DNA of 64,000 nucleotides, taken from positions 71,256,997 to 71,320,996 of the forward strand of contig CM019067.1 of the NCBI GenBank assembly GCA_009667805.1, in the 5' to 3' direction. The notes beneath the pieces were generated by a model. That model searched no databases. It was not told where the DNA came from and saw only the letters and a program-made list of their open reading frames with translations. The translations under genes were made by a program, and so were the position numbers. Shown here in pieces: positions 35,312-48,016 of this stretch. Source of the stretch: Leptobrachium leishanense (taxonomy: Eukaryota; Chordata; Amphibia; Anura; Megophryidae). Each line of letters starts with the position of its first letter. Positions within the stretch are counted from its first letter, which is position 1.

Positions 35312-36107
35312 CGCTTGTATATCAATTTTTCTATTTTTTTTCTTAGTTTCACATGGTCATGTTTGGAATCCCCGAAGAGTCCAGACTCCGCCTTTTCCAA
35401 TGACACTTTACAATTTAGGGTGTATATAACCAGAGATACAGTAGACCAAAGGTCCCCTGTATCTCCACAATGGGGTTACAGCTCAGGGGGAGCAAATGCC
35501 CCATGTGCCCCCTCTCTGGATCCACTGATTGCCATTGTTTTGGGGACTTTGCACCCTCATGCCTGCCCCCCCAATAATTGTGTGTGTCTGTATATAACAG
35601 TGGGAAAGGCTGCACACAGCTAAACAAGCAATACGTGCGGGTGATTCAAAGACAAATACAACATACAGGGATAGAGCACTCCAAACATTATAATTCATCT
35701 TTAAAGCTAGGAAAAGTGTTGTTGACTTGGTCAAAATATATGGTCATATGTGACATAAGTCAAAGCGCCAATGTACCCCATCTCGACGGGTTCTATCTGC
35801 CTAACCTAATGAATGCCCTTATCATAGGGTGGACAGGGGGTGTTTCTGGTGTGCCCAAGCACACCCAAATGCTGGGTGAAGAGGTCCTCTTTCACCACTT
35901 ACATCGAGATTTTAGATGTCCCTTATCTGGTTCATGAAGAATAGCATAAAAACTGACTGTATGTCTGATTACAAGCTTGCTAATTCTAATGAAAAATGTG
36001 TATTTTGTTCAAAATATTCTAAACATAAGCTTTCATTTAATAAATGTTCCATGGGTGCACACCCTTATGTAACTCAGATCATTTCGCCCTTTTTTCCTGA
36101 TTCAGAT
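35312..36107. other. Old dispersed repeat, no gene
   Basis: Segments such as 'acatggtcatgtttgga' (35350) and 'cagtgggaaaggctgcacac' (35600) are also found at about 57716 and 57205, but in a different order. This indicates two rearranged copies of one old element. No protein was recognised. Confidence 0.45.
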
Positions 36108-36509
36108 TGTCATGCCCCATGACTCAGAGTTTATTTGTATATTTTAATGTTATGTGTTGAATCTGCCTTTTGCTGCTTACAACTATTATTTCATAGCTAT
36201 TTTGTTCCTGCTGGGTTTCCTTAGCCTTGCTGTATCCATCTAGCTCCACCCCTTTTTGTTCAATCTAGTTCTGAGATACTTACTGGTCACCTAGCAGCCA
36301 TCTTTGCTCAATGCTGGACAGAACTATTGTCTTTTCACCTGCATTGCTGTACACTATTACAAAGATTGTCAGTCTGATCATTAAAGTTTTCAACTGGATT
36401 CATCTTTCTACGTGTCAGTTTTGCTGAGTTGACACAGTCTGCTGAACTTTCATTGTGTGAGTACTGGTCAATACAGACTTAGCTTAGTCTCAAGCACCCA
36501 CGCCTCACA
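36108..36509 (+). repeat. 5' LTR of the BEL/Pao element (probable)
   Basis: Starts TGTCATGCCCCATGAC and ends ACGCCTCACA (about 402 bp), followed by 'gttttgctagggaggcag', a block seen again near 48034. Position directly upstream of the gag-like frame supports an LTR. No matching 3' LTR was found in the window, so the right end of the element is lost. Confidence 0.6.
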
Positions 36510-36759
36510 GTTTTGCTAGGGAGGCAGAATAATGAAAAGACATTAAGCTGCCAGGGTTAGTGAAAAGACATTAACAGCAGTTAGCATCTCAAGTAAGCAG
36601 CCTTCAGTGAACCAGAGAGAGCAGAGAGTACTGCATCCCACAGACAGAGTCTGCCTACAGTTGCAGCATGTGGGCCTTTGTAAAACTTTGCGACACAGTG
36701 CCTGCTAAACAGACAGCTACTCTACTGCTCCCTTCTTATTCTTCTCATCTGTGTAAAAC

Positions 36760-38271
36760 ATGGCGGACAGAAGAAGCTCTCTAACATCACTGGAAAGGCA
36801 ACTTGTTTCAAATGTGGAAGTAATGAATATCAATACAGTCAGAAGCAAATGCAACACAAAGCCTACATGGAAAATTACTGAAACACTTATCACAGCAAAT
36901 GTCATGGCTTTGGGAACAGGTGATGATGAGTTATGTCTCCACCATCACACACCCTGTTCATGATGCATCCTCACTAGGAGTTTTAGGACAGCTCTCTACA
37001 GCTCATGCTCAATATCTTGCCCACGGTCACATTTATGTCTCTAATTTAGAGAAGATAAATTCTAAACAGGCTGGGTGGAGTAGAGGTAACATCACTGCTC
37101 TACGTGGAGAGAGCCTGTGGAGTCATGGGTTCAATCCCGACGAGCACCTCTCCAGTAAGTGTCCTTGGGCAAGACACCTAACGGTACATACTCGCCACCC
37201 AGGACATACTTGAAAATGAGAGAAATCTCAATGTATCCTTCCTGGTAAAATACTTTCTCAAACAATTTTTTTTTCTTAATTCATAAAGAGACAATTTAGT
37301 ACATCAGGCCAGAGTAAAGGCGGAAGAGAGAATTGCCCAACTCCAAGAGACTACTTCTCACATTTCAGCATCTAGCAAGCATTCAGATCTCACATCTCTC
37401 AAGGTCAAAATCCTCACAATATTCAAAGAGTTCATCAATTAGTCTGCAGCTTATCCAAGCTCGGGCAAAAGCAGAGACTACCAAGATACAGGCGGCCTTT
37501 GCAAAAAGGAAAGCAGAAATGGAAATGGACGCTGCTCACAAAAAAGCAGAAAGGAAAGCAGAAAAGGAAAGCAGAAAAGGAAAGCAGAAAAGGAAAGCAG
37601 AAAAGGAAAGCAGAAAAGGAAACAGTCGGCGCTCGCAAATAAGCAGAAATGGAAATGGAAGAAGCTCGCAAAAGAGCAGAAATAGAAGTACTAGATAAAC
37701 AGTGTGAGCATGCCACAGCCGTGGCAACACTAAGGGTTCTAGAACAAGCTGCTAGGGGAAGTGAAAGAGACAGCATCAGCTTAAGCAACGTGGATAAGGA
37801 AGATTCCCTTAAGCGCACCACAGATTATGTATGTACTAAAGCAAAATGGTGAACCTCTCATAACATCATTATGTTCCTGACAGTTGTGACAACCTTCCAA
37901 AACAGGGAGAAGACTCTTTAGCAGTACCCTGCATCCAAGCAACTCTTCAAAATCCTAGCAATCATACAGCTATAAAACCATGCCTGCATGAGTCTATGGA
38001 TGTTAAACCGACTCCAGGGCTAAATACAGATGCAACCACATACTACTCTATGTCACTTAATCAGAATACTGCAAACGCCTTCCAAACTTCATTTCTCTGC
38101 CCAAAGTCAGAGAAAACAGACATGTCTGAGTTTGCTAGATACATGGTTTGCCGTGAACTCACCAAGACAAGCCTTTCGAAGTTTGATGACCAACCTGAAA
38201 ATTACAGAAGCTGGAAGGGTGCCTTCAGAACTGCAATTAGTGATCTTGGCATTACTCCTGCTGAGGAACTG
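36760..38271 (+). pseudogene. BEL/Pao gag-like, N-terminal part
   Basis: Reading starts MADRRSSLTSLERQL. After a SINE insertion there is a charged helical region (QARAKAETTKIQAAFAKRKA, about 37451-37520), which in BEL elements precedes the conserved domain. It is followed by an expanded AAAGGAAAGCAGA-type repeat (about 37510-37622) giving Lys/Glu/Arg runs. The conserved block begins ARYMVCRELTKTSLSKFDD and continues PENYRSWKGAFRTAISDLG up to EEL at 38271, where a solo LTR splits the codon series. Several frame changes. Confidence 0.8.
37066..37258 (+). repeat. tRNA-derived SINE
   Basis: The tRNA-like head has an A-box-like GGTGGAGTAGAGGTAAC (37074-37090) and a B box GGTTCAATCCC (37128-37138) at pol III promoter spacing. 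The body has GTGTCCTTGGGCAAGACACC (37159-37178), a block familiar from vertebrate tRNA-derived SINEs of the V-SINE type. The tail ends 'tatccttcctggtaaaatac', L2-like. It interrupts the gag-like frame of the BEL element. No clear target duplication read. Confidence 0.8.
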
Positions 38272-39554
38272 TGTAACGGGCGCTATGGCGCTCACACTGG
38301 AGTAGCGTAGTTGGGATCATAATGGACAGATTTTTCTGATACCAGGTTACAGAGCAAAATGTATTATTAGACCTGATCTCCCAAGCCAGGGAGCATATGA
38401 ACAAGCCAGAGTAGCACCTAAGCTCAAATGGTTTCAAGACCAAAAGATCGCTTAGTGCAAACACATGAACCTTAGTCAACTGTAAACATAACTTGGATAC
38501 CTGAGTATAATGATTTTCACATCGGTTTACAAGCAGAGTTTTGTTGCGGTTGATGAACTGTGCAGACTGCAGGGCAGTCACATAATCGTCAGACTTAGTG
38601 TTTATGTGAAAACCAAACCGGGCATAAATAAGACCATTGTAGCAATAATATGAGATGAATCGTGCGGGTTTCAGGATTGTCACAACCTCGGTACACTTTG
38701 CATTTATGTAGCAACCGAACAGGGCAGAAAGCAAACTGCTATTATATCCCAATAATCTCCCGGCTCGGCAGATATTCACAAAATCGGATGCCTTGTTATT
38801 AGGACTTAGACCGGATAAGGTAACCAACAGCAACCAAGAGTGAGATGTGTATTTGCCAAGGTGGCGGGCAGAACCCCAACCAATACACATGCGGTAAAAC
38901 ATATAACCGCTATACAGAACACCAACAGGGAATGAAGCAATAGAATGGTCGAAATGAAAAGCAGGATTGAAAACGTGAGCAGTTGTAACGAACTGTATAG
39001 CGCTCGCACTGAAGTAGCGTAGTTTGGATCAGGGCCGTAGGGAGGGTGAGGCAAGGGAGGCACCCGCCTCGGGTACAGCAGCTGTTAGGGGGGCGCAGCC
39101 AGTGCTGACTAGGGCCGGTTTTAGCAGGCACAATGGGCCATGCTATTTTCCCTTCAGCTCCCAAGCTAATCATCTCCACTGATGTTTGGGTGTGGAGCAA
39201 GGAATCCAAATCTCTAGTCCAAGGGATTTTGATTCCTGCTGACTGCCCTGCCGCTCTGAGCATGCTGGCTCTGTGTCTGCCCGCTGTGCCCCCTCCTCTG
39301 TTTCACAATGTGTAGTCTGAGTCAGTGAGGCTGTAGAAAGAATACAGGACTTCTGGGTTTGACTCCACCCCCTTTGTCCTGTCATCATCCTGTGCAGGTG
39401 CAGCACTCAGTGGATGCATGGAGGCTGCTGGTTGGAGGCTGGGGGACAAATTCCAGCCTGTCTGAGACCTGGGACAGGAGAGAAGCTCCATGGAAGTGCA
39501 GGTCTGGTAATGATTATTTTTTAAATATTGTCTGCCCATCACACGTGTGTGTGA

Positions 39555-39735
39555 AGCTCTGAATGCTGCCAGAGAGGGGGTTGAAAGGGTTAATCAGGGG
39601 TGCTGCACTGGATGCTGCTGGGGAGAGGGAGGAGTTGAAAGGGTTAATCAGGGGTGCTCTGAATGCTGCTGGGGAGAGGGAGGGGTTGAAAGGGTTAATC
39701 AGTGGTGCTGCTCTGGATGCTGGATGCTGCTGGGG
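39555..39735 (+). repeat. ~55-60-bp tandem repeat inside the hAT element
   Basis: Three to four units with the core 'gaaagggttaatcaggggtg' and 'gctgctggggagaggga'. Spacings between cores are about 60 and 54 bp. The repetitive open frames seen here are incidental. Confidence 0.88.
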
Positions 39736-40098
39736 GGGTATGCTGTTCTGGATGGTGTGGGACTTTCTGCCTTTCTCCTGTCTCTTCCCTAACATCCCTC
39801 ACATTCTTTACTTTAACCCTCACTATACCTCCTCCCTGTCAGCTCACTGGTTTTCCCTCTCTGATTGCTTCCTCCCTGTCCTCCTGTCTGCATAGCTCAG
39901 TGACTGTCACATTAAGCTGCGGCTCTTTCTTCCTGCCACCCCCCCCCCCGCACTCATGTCTCCCACAATATTTTCTGGTGATCACAAGACCTAGACTAAG
40001 ACTAGACCACAAGCCTAACCTGCCCTCCACCTCTCACCTTCCCCATCACCTTACTTCTGTCAATAATGATTATTATAATAGTTTTTAAACAATATTAT

Positions 40099-40381
40099 TT
40101 AACCTCACTGGGGATCTGATTATATGATTTTTTTGAAGCGGTATATTGTTTTAAATGTTTTTTTTTTTCGAATGTCCACCCGGTCTCGCCCCCCTGAATT
40201 GCGTAACTCACAGGGAAGGGAACCCGGAAGCAGGATGACACGACCGGCCGGGGAGACTGCGGGAGGAGATCAAGGGAACGCAGGGACAAGGTATGTACCA
40301 GTCCGAATGTGGCTTGGGGTTACTGTTTTTGGCTCTGAAATTTAACCCCGAACCACACGGGAATACCGCCAGGGAGGTTAA
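40099..40381. mobile_element. 283-bp TTAA-flanked MITE
   Basis: TTAA at 40099-40102 and 40378-40381, ends CCTCACTGGGGATCTG and CGCCAGGGAGG. The right end in reverse reads CCTCCCTGGCGGTATTCC. TTAA target and CC-type ends suggest piggyBac-like. Confidence 0.7.
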
Positions 40382-40389
40382 TAAATATA

Positions 40390-41589
40390 TTAACCCCTTA
40401 AGGACCCCTATTAACTCCCTTAGACCCGCGGACGTACAGGGTACGTCAGCGGCGCCTAATCCCCCTCCCGCCCGATACTCACCTCCCTCGCTGGATCCCT
40501 CGGTGATCTGGCAGGGAGGAAGCCTGCCCATGTGATTTACATGGGCAGGCGAGGCTGATGACGTCGCCACGCTGCGTGGTGACGTCATCAGCAGGCGTCC
40601 CCATGCAAAGCAGTAAAGGGGAGGGGGGCTCCTTCGGAGCCCTCTATCTCCCCAACCATTGCAGCTAGGGAGATGCTTTGTACACTGCTGAAAAGGGGAG
40701 AGTCTCCCCTTTTCAGCGGTGTATAGCATTAACTGTTTTGCCGCCGGATCACGTTTCGGCGCCAAAACACGATTCGAACCTGGAGGGGGGCTGACATCTT
40801 GGATGTCAGTCAAGCCTCCAGGTCCCCCCCCACCCACTGACAACCTCACCATATGTGTGAGGATGTCAGTGGGCCAGTTAACCATCTAGCTGCCATGTAG
40901 AGATAAGGGCATCCTAAGGATCCCCATATCTCCCGATCCATATCGGATCCTAAGGATCCCCATATCTCCCGATCCATATACCAGCTAGATGGTCATATTT
41001 GACATCATTTGAAAGGCCTGATTATGGCCTTTCCAATGATACCAAACATGACCAGGTTTGGTTTTAAGAAAAATAAATAAAAAAAAAGAAGAAAAAAAAA
41101 GAATTTTTTTTTAAAGTTTTTTTGTCTGGAGGGGGTTTAATTAAATAGGACCTAGGCTGTCATCTAAAAATAATTAGCAAAAATGGTCAGAATGAGCGCA
41201 GCGCACATAGGTGAACTGTCTCAGCAGTGAAGGGGTTAAAAAGCAAACGCATGTAAAAATTGGGTATTTCTTGTCTCGGGATAACATTTTGAACCCAGGG
41301 TCTTTTTGGGTGGTTGTAGATTTTGGGGATTAAACTACGAAAAAGTGTGTTTTTAACATTTTTTCATCATATTTCATATTTTTTTTAGTAAATTATTCGA
41401 TATGATGGAAATAATGGTATTTATGGAAAGTCCATTTAATGGCGGGAAAAAGGGTGTATAATATGTGTGGGTTGAATAAACGAGTAAGAGGAAAATTTGA
41501 CCTAAACACTAACAGCGCAGAAACGTAAAAACAGCAGCGGTCACTAAAAGACGGATTTGTGTAAAACCGCCCGGGCACTAAGGGGTTAA
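40390..41589. mobile_element. 1.2-kb TTAA-flanked element, reverse orientation
   Basis: Same family as 3236-4373 and 52864-54481, in the opposite direction: starts TTAACCCCTTAAGGACC and ends GGGCACTAAGGGGTTAA. The hairpin part comes first (about 40435-40960), including gatgacgtc / gacgtcatc around 40556-40590 and gaaaaggggagag / ctccccttttc around 40690-40716. A 'gatcctaaggatccccatat' segment is duplicated at 40910-40980. Confidence 0.88.
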
Positions 41590-41699
41590 TAGTTTTATGC
41601 ATTTTAATATACAGTGGCAAGAAAAAGTATGTGAACCCTTTGGGATTATGTGGAGTTTTGCATGAATTGGTCATAAAATGTGCTCTGATCTTCATCTAA

Positions 41700-42124
41700 G
41701 GCTAGGGTCAGACGAACGCATTTTCGCGTTGTCTGTGAAAAAGTGCGTTCGAACAAATAGACGCATTTTTTCACGGAATACGCGATAGCGGTCATACGAT
41801 GCGCATTTGCATCCGTGATTTTGTACGGATCATCAATAAAACACTTTGTGCGTCTGGACGTTATGTTGGCCGGACATTAGCAGTGTCTGACATCTCCAAT
41901 TCACACACACACGCCTCTAGCGGCCGCAGCGCACTCTGTACGTCAGTACAAGCAGTTTAACGTTCTCGAAAAAATGCGTTCGTTTTCCACTTGCGTTGCG
42001 CAGCCGGACTTTTGTGCGACCGTACTTCGTATATTGGCCGTCATTGCCCGGCACTTGCTGCTAGTGCGGCCGTGATTAAGTGCGCCTGCACGCGCGTTCG
42101 CACTGCGCTCGTCTGACCCTAGCC
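41700..42124. mobile_element. Harbinger-like MITE, GGCTAGGGTC family, copy 1 (425 bp)
   Basis: Ends GGCTAGGGTCAGACGAACGC and CTCGTCTGACCCTAGCC are inverted, flanked by TAA at 41697-41699 and 42125-42127. Near-identical in length to the second copy at 53209-53634. Confidence 0.92.
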
Positions 42125-42299
42125 TAAGTCACAACAATTTGAAAAAAACACAGTCTGCTTAAAATAATACAACACAAACATTATATTTTTTTCAAGTTTT
42201 TATTGAACATAACATGTAAACATTCACAGTGCAGGGTGGAAAAAGTATGTGAACCTTTGGACTTAATAACTGGTTGACCCTCCTTTGGCAGCAATAACC

Positions 42300-43268
<969 letters not shown>

Positions 43269-43649
43269 GGTTCACATCAGGCAGTGCTTCTTCAAACCAG
43301 TAAACCCAAAACTGGTGTGTGTTTTTAAAGGGCAGGACAGCTTTCAGCAACACATCCAATAATATCACACTGATTGGAGCCAGGAGTGAGCCAACCTTGA
43401 GTCCAATTAGCTCTTGGAGAAGTCATTAGGCTAGGGGTTCACATACTTTTTCCACCCTGCACTGTGAATGTTTACATGTTATGTTCTATAAAAACATGAA
43501 AACATATAATGTTTGTGTTGTATTATTTTAAGCAGACTGTTTTTCAAATTGTTGTGACTTAGATGAAGATCAGAGCACATTTTATGACCAATTCATGCAA
43601 AACTCCACGTAATCCCAAAGGGTTCACATACTTTTTCTTGCCACTGTAT

Positions 43650-43990
43650 ACTTACACTGCACATTACTGAGTTTTATTGCTGTGGAGCTCAGTAATGTGC
43701 AGTGTGGATAAGTGTATCACAGAGCTCCACAGCAATAAAACTCAGTAATGTGCAGTGTGTATAAGCATATCAGAGTTTTATTGCTGTGGAGCTCTGTGAT
43801 ACGCTTATACACTGCACATTACTAGGAGTTTTTTTGCTGTGAAGCTCTGTGATACGCTCAAACACATTGCGCATTACTGAGTTTTATTGCTGTGGATTCT
43901 GTGATATGCTCATACACACTGCACATTACTGTGAGTTTTATTGCTGTGGAGCTCTGTAATGTGCAGTTTGTACAAGTGTATCAGTAATGT
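43650..43990. repeat. Direct and inverted ~45-60-bp repeats
   Basis: Units built of 'gagttttattgctgtggagc' and 'acactgcacattactg' occur in both orientations, so the tract folds on itself. The same unit is tandem in one orientation at 25925-26100. Confidence 0.85.
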
Positions 43991-44027
43991 ACAGTATCTT
44001 TATAAACTTGAAAAGTGATCGTCAGTT

Positions 44028-44190
44028 TGGATAATTATTTGGCACTTTGTTATAAATTTTACAGATCTTCAGTTCCAGTTCGTTCTTCTGACAGTGTGCA
44101 ATTGCTTTGCAGCCATGCTGACGGTGAGCTTGAACTGGAACTGAAGATCTGTAAAATTCAAAACAAAGTGGCAAGTTATTATACAATCTG
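44028..44190. repeat. Palindromic segment (MITE-like)
   Basis: Arms of about 60 bp: 'ttacagatcttcagttccag' on the left and 'ctggaactgaagatctgtaa' on the right, extended by 'ggcactttgt' / 'acaaagtggc'. No clear target duplication. Confidence 0.75.
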
Positions 44191-45440
44191 GGGTTAGCAT
44201 TCGCAGCCAACCAGATGTCACAGATGTCATGTTTATGGGGCGCATGCATAGGGGGTCTTGTTATATATCTCGGTAAAAAATATTGTGTGTGTGGGGGTGC
44301 AATTTTCTGTTCTTGCCTTGGGTGCAAAAGGAGCTAGCTACGGCTCTGGTTTGGATTATAGAGAGCAGATTTTTCTGACAACCAGAGACAGTGAAAACAA
44401 AGCTATTCTCCCAAGCCAGGGGGTAGACACACAGTCTAGAATCGCACTTAAGCTCGATTGGTTTCGTGACCAAAGGACAACTTAATGCTGTAACATTATC
44501 ATAATCGATCTGGGAATTAAACACGGTGAATGAAATCGTAACAATAGTATTTTTCTGTTCGTTCGCATATAAAGGTTTACCATGGCATATGAGTTGTGCA
44601 GACTGCAGGGCAGTAACCTTAGAGAAAAACCTTATTTCCATAAGTCTTTCGGATCGTACAGATTTTGGAATGTAAGTAGTATATGCAGAGCTCACAGCAT
44701 GATAGTCAAACCCACAGTAAGGTGCCTTGTGATTAGGTCTTCTATTGGTACGGGCAGCTATCAGAGGCCAGAAGTGTGAGTAAGATTGTACAAGGAGACG
44801 GGCAGGTCTCATACATGCATATACAAAGCGTAGCATCGAATCGAACGAACAAACAGAAAGGGGAAAAACCAGAGAATCGTCAAAGTACCAAGCCGGGTCG
44901 AAATACGTAAACAAGTTCCTCAGACAGAAATGGGTCGCAACAAATAAATAAGTCTCAATAGCAAACAGGCAATGCGGGAAGTAAACTCCACATCAGGGCG
45001 ACGAGGCGACTCCTCGCGCCCTGCTTTAAACCCGGTGGCTCCTCGTGACTACACCAGGCCCTGGCCCCTCAGACGCCGGTCGGCCATCATGGAATGCAGG
45101 CACTTGACCAGCCAGTGGCACAGAAATATCCCCCAACCCCCCAGGTAGTGCAGCAGGGGCTGAGGACATAACAGCAGGATCCTCAGACAGAAATGGGTTG
45201 GCAACTGGTAATCAAAGCACAATAATAATAAACAGGCGATGCGGGAACTAGACTCCACGTCAGGGCAATGAGAAATCTCTTGCGCCCGGCTTCAAACCCG
45301 GCGGCTCCTCGTGACCACGCCAGGCCCTTCCCCCTCAGACGCCAATCGGCCATCACAAAGTGCTGGCACCCGATCAGCCAGCGACGCAGAACTATGCCCA
45401 GACCCCCCCAGGCAGCGCTGCGGGGGCCGAGGATGTAACA

Positions 45441-46525
45441 GACTGGACCTGCTGATCAGATGGCTTGGTCCACAGTCTACAAAATGTGTCAAGAGACTCA
45501 GAGCTGTCCACATCAATAATCCAATGTTGGGCTTCGACGCTGCTTGGCAAAGACTTGATCAAAGCTATGGCAGCCCTGAAGCCATAGAGAACGCGTTGTT
45601 GAATCGCCTGCACTGTTTCCCAAAAATTTCTGGCAAGGACAATCAGAGATTCTTGGGACTCAGTGACATTCTCTGGGAGCTGCAGCTGGCCAAGACAGAC
45701 GCTTACCTAACTGGCCTCAGCTATCTGGACACTGCTCGTGGGGTAAACCCAATGGTTTTCAAGCTGCCATACAATATCGAGGGAAAATGGGCTGCACTTG
45801 GGGCACAGTATAAAAGAGTGTACCATATCTCCTTTCCACCTTTCTCCTACTTTTGCGAGTTCATAAGGGACATTGCAGAAACAAAGAATGACCCCAGTTT
45901 TTCCTACAGTGAGTTCCACGCTTCAGGTTCCCTTCCTCAGATGTCCGACAGCTCGCACTTTAATCACAGAGGCCGCAGGTGTCCAGTATCAGTGAAGAAG
46001 ACTAATGTCCTTCCCCCTCCTACCTCAATTCCTGACAAGTGCAAACAAGGTGAAAAGATTGAGAATCCTAACCCCCTTTGCCCCATTCATAAGAAGCCAC
46101 ATCCCCTCAAAAAGTGCATCTGCTTTGAAAGAAACCACTCCAAGAGCGCAAGGAGCTCCTAAACACATATGGTGTATGTTTCAGATGTCATGCTTCTCCT
46201 GAGCACTTTGCCAAAGACTGCAAATTTCCTATCAAGTATAGACTGTGATAGTGTGGATCATGTGCAGGCGCTACATTGATCTCAGTACGTGCCTGCATCG
46301 TCAACAGACTCCCCTCTTGTGTCTAAGCATGGCGGGGAGACTACAGATCAGGAAGTTACCATAGTGTCCTCTTCTTGTCGCAAAGATCTTCGCGGCATAC
46401 TGCTGTACAAGTCTTGTGCTAAAATATGCTTAGCTAACATATATCACAAGGATCACCCAGGAAAATCTGTTAAAGTATACGCCATCCTGGACGATCAGAG
46501 CAATCGGTCCCTTGCAAGAACGTAA
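45441..46525 (+). pseudogene. BEL/Pao gag C-terminal domain, zinc knuckle and protease fragment
   Basis: After the nested insertions the conserved domain resumes: DLLIRWLGPQSTKCVKRLRA, then AWQRLDQSYGSPEAIENALL, TDAYLTGLSYLDTARGVNPM and HISFPPFSYFCEFI, matching the DUF1759-like region of BEL/Pao polyproteins. A frameshift near 46140 precedes a zinc knuckle, CFRCHASPEHFAKDCKFP (about 46176-46229; CX2CX5HX4C). A second frame holds VYAILDDQSNRSLA (about 46474-46518), where the D-Q-S-N block is the BEL-type aspartic protease site. Stops separate the pieces. Confidence 0.85.
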
Positions 46526-46678
46526 ATCTTTGATCTTTTCAACTTAAAAAGGAGATTCCTACCCTTATACTTTAGGTGCATGTAGTGGCATTACAGAGGT
46601 CTCTGGAAGAAGAGCCAGCGGATTCATAGTAGATTCTCTTGGGGGCAATCTGGAATTACCGTTACCCACACTTGTCGA

Positions 46679-47319
46679 GTGCAACAGATCCCATCTAACA
46701 AGCAAGAGATCCCTACACCAGAAGCTGCCCTACACCATCCTCATCTGAAGGCTATCGCTAACGAAATACAAGCCCTTGACAAGAATGCAGATATCCTAAT
46801 TCTCCTGGGCAGAGATATCCTCAGAGTACATAAGGTATGGCAACAAATTAATGGTCCACCTGACACTTCATTCGCTCAATGCCTTGATCTAGGTTGGGTT
46901 ATCATAGGCAATGTTTATATAAGGAAAATGAAGGTGCCTACCACAATTTCTGCCTTAAAAAAACACATCTTGCCAAATGGTCGCAACACCTATCTTGAAC
47001 CGTGCCCATACCATTACAGAGTGAAGGAGAAATTGAACAGCAACGAATGGCAGCATGACGACCAAGATAAATTAAATGTCTTTCAGTCCTGGGATAACAC
47101 CTTTGGAGCCACAGTGTTCAATTCTACCAATGATGACAACAAACTAGCACTGGCAAGAGAAGATAGGGAATTTCTCAAGATGATGGATAAAGAATTCACT
47201 CAGGATAATGCCAATAGCTGGGTAGCACCCTTACCCTTTCGTACGCCTAGAGAAATGCTACCTAAAAATCTACAGCAAGCAGCTGCTCGATTTGCCTCTT
47301 TAAAGCGCACCTTGAAGAA
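46679..47319 (+). pseudogene. BEL/Pao protease-RT linker and RT N-terminus
   Basis: Recognisable blocks: [80 protein letters not shown] and [13 protein letters not shown]. These are the region just before the RT palm in BEL/Pao. The palm itself (the YxDD block) never appears because the frame becomes RPL6. The frame opens at a GTG at 46679 only because a stop lies upstream; it is not a true start. Confidence 0.85.
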
Positions 47320-47986
47320 GAAAACTGAGGCTGTGAAGAAGGTGAACCGGCACCATGCCAGCCGGAAACCAGTGCTGGACCGCGGAATCGGGAAATATTC
47401 CCGTTCTGCCATGTATGCCAGGAAAGCCCTCTACAAGCCCAAGTACAAAGCCCCAGAGACAAAGATTGAAAGGAAGAAAAAGGAGAAGGCCAGCGCTACC
47501 GTGTCAAAGACAGTCGGTGGGGATAAGAATAGCGGCACACATGTAGTCAAACTGCGTAAAATGCCTCGCTATTATTCAACTGAAGATGTTCCAAGGAAGT
47601 TGTTAAGCCATGGCAAGAAGCCTTTCAGCCAGCACAAACGCAACCTGCGCTCCTCCATCACTCCTGAGACTGTACTTATCCTCCTCAATGGATGCCACAG
47701 GGGGAAGCGTGTTGTTTTTCTGAAACAGCTCCACTCTGGCCTGCTGGTAACAGGACCACTGGTTATCAACCGGGTGCCCCTGCGTAGAGCTCACCAGAAA
47801 TTTGTTAGCGCCACTTCAACAAAAGTCAATATCTCAAGTGTCAAGGTTCCAAAGCACCTGACTGGTGCTTACTTCAAGAAGAAGAGGCTGTGCAAACCCA
47901 AGCACCAGGAGGGAGAGATTTTTGAAACAGAGAAGGAAAAATACGCAGTCACACAACAGCGCAAAGCCGATCAGACGTTTGTGGAT
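47316..47986 (+). pseudogene. RPL6 retrocopy, in frame with the BEL RT
   Basis: About 220 codons of ribosomal protein L6 (60S subunit) without introns: [52 protein letters not shown] (here [16 protein letters not shown]), [62 protein letters not shown]. The N-terminal tail and the last ~30 residues are missing; there is no poly-A. The join is seamless: BEL ...[17 protein letters not shown]... passes into RPL6 at a shared Lys-rich stretch. The frame stays open throughout and stops at 48016. One Leu is lost in SGLLVTGPL. Not a functional L6 gene. Confidence 0.92.
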
Positions 47987-48016
47987 TTCTGTAGTGGTTT
48001 TCCCAACATACGTTAA

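Noticed and set aside
36760..36963. Host exon starting MADRRSSLTSLERQL
   Set aside because: It lies just after the BEL LTR and in front of the gag-like domain; no splice sites bound it.
37066..37140. True tRNA gene
   Set aside because: A and B boxes are present but the acceptor and anticodon stems do not form, and a SINE body follows.
38252..38902. 216-codon minus-strand frame, and a similar one at 44261-44914
   Set aside because: Both are antisense to solo LTR sequence. They resemble each other only because the LTRs are related.
40208..40885. 225-codon minus-strand frame
   Set aside because: It spans the hairpin series of a non-coding TTAA element; the same frame appears in pieces in the sister elements at 54187 and 3979.
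47316..48016. Functional RPL6 gene
   Set aside because: No introns, lacks both protein ends, has several changes at normally conserved positions and is fused to a dead retroelement.
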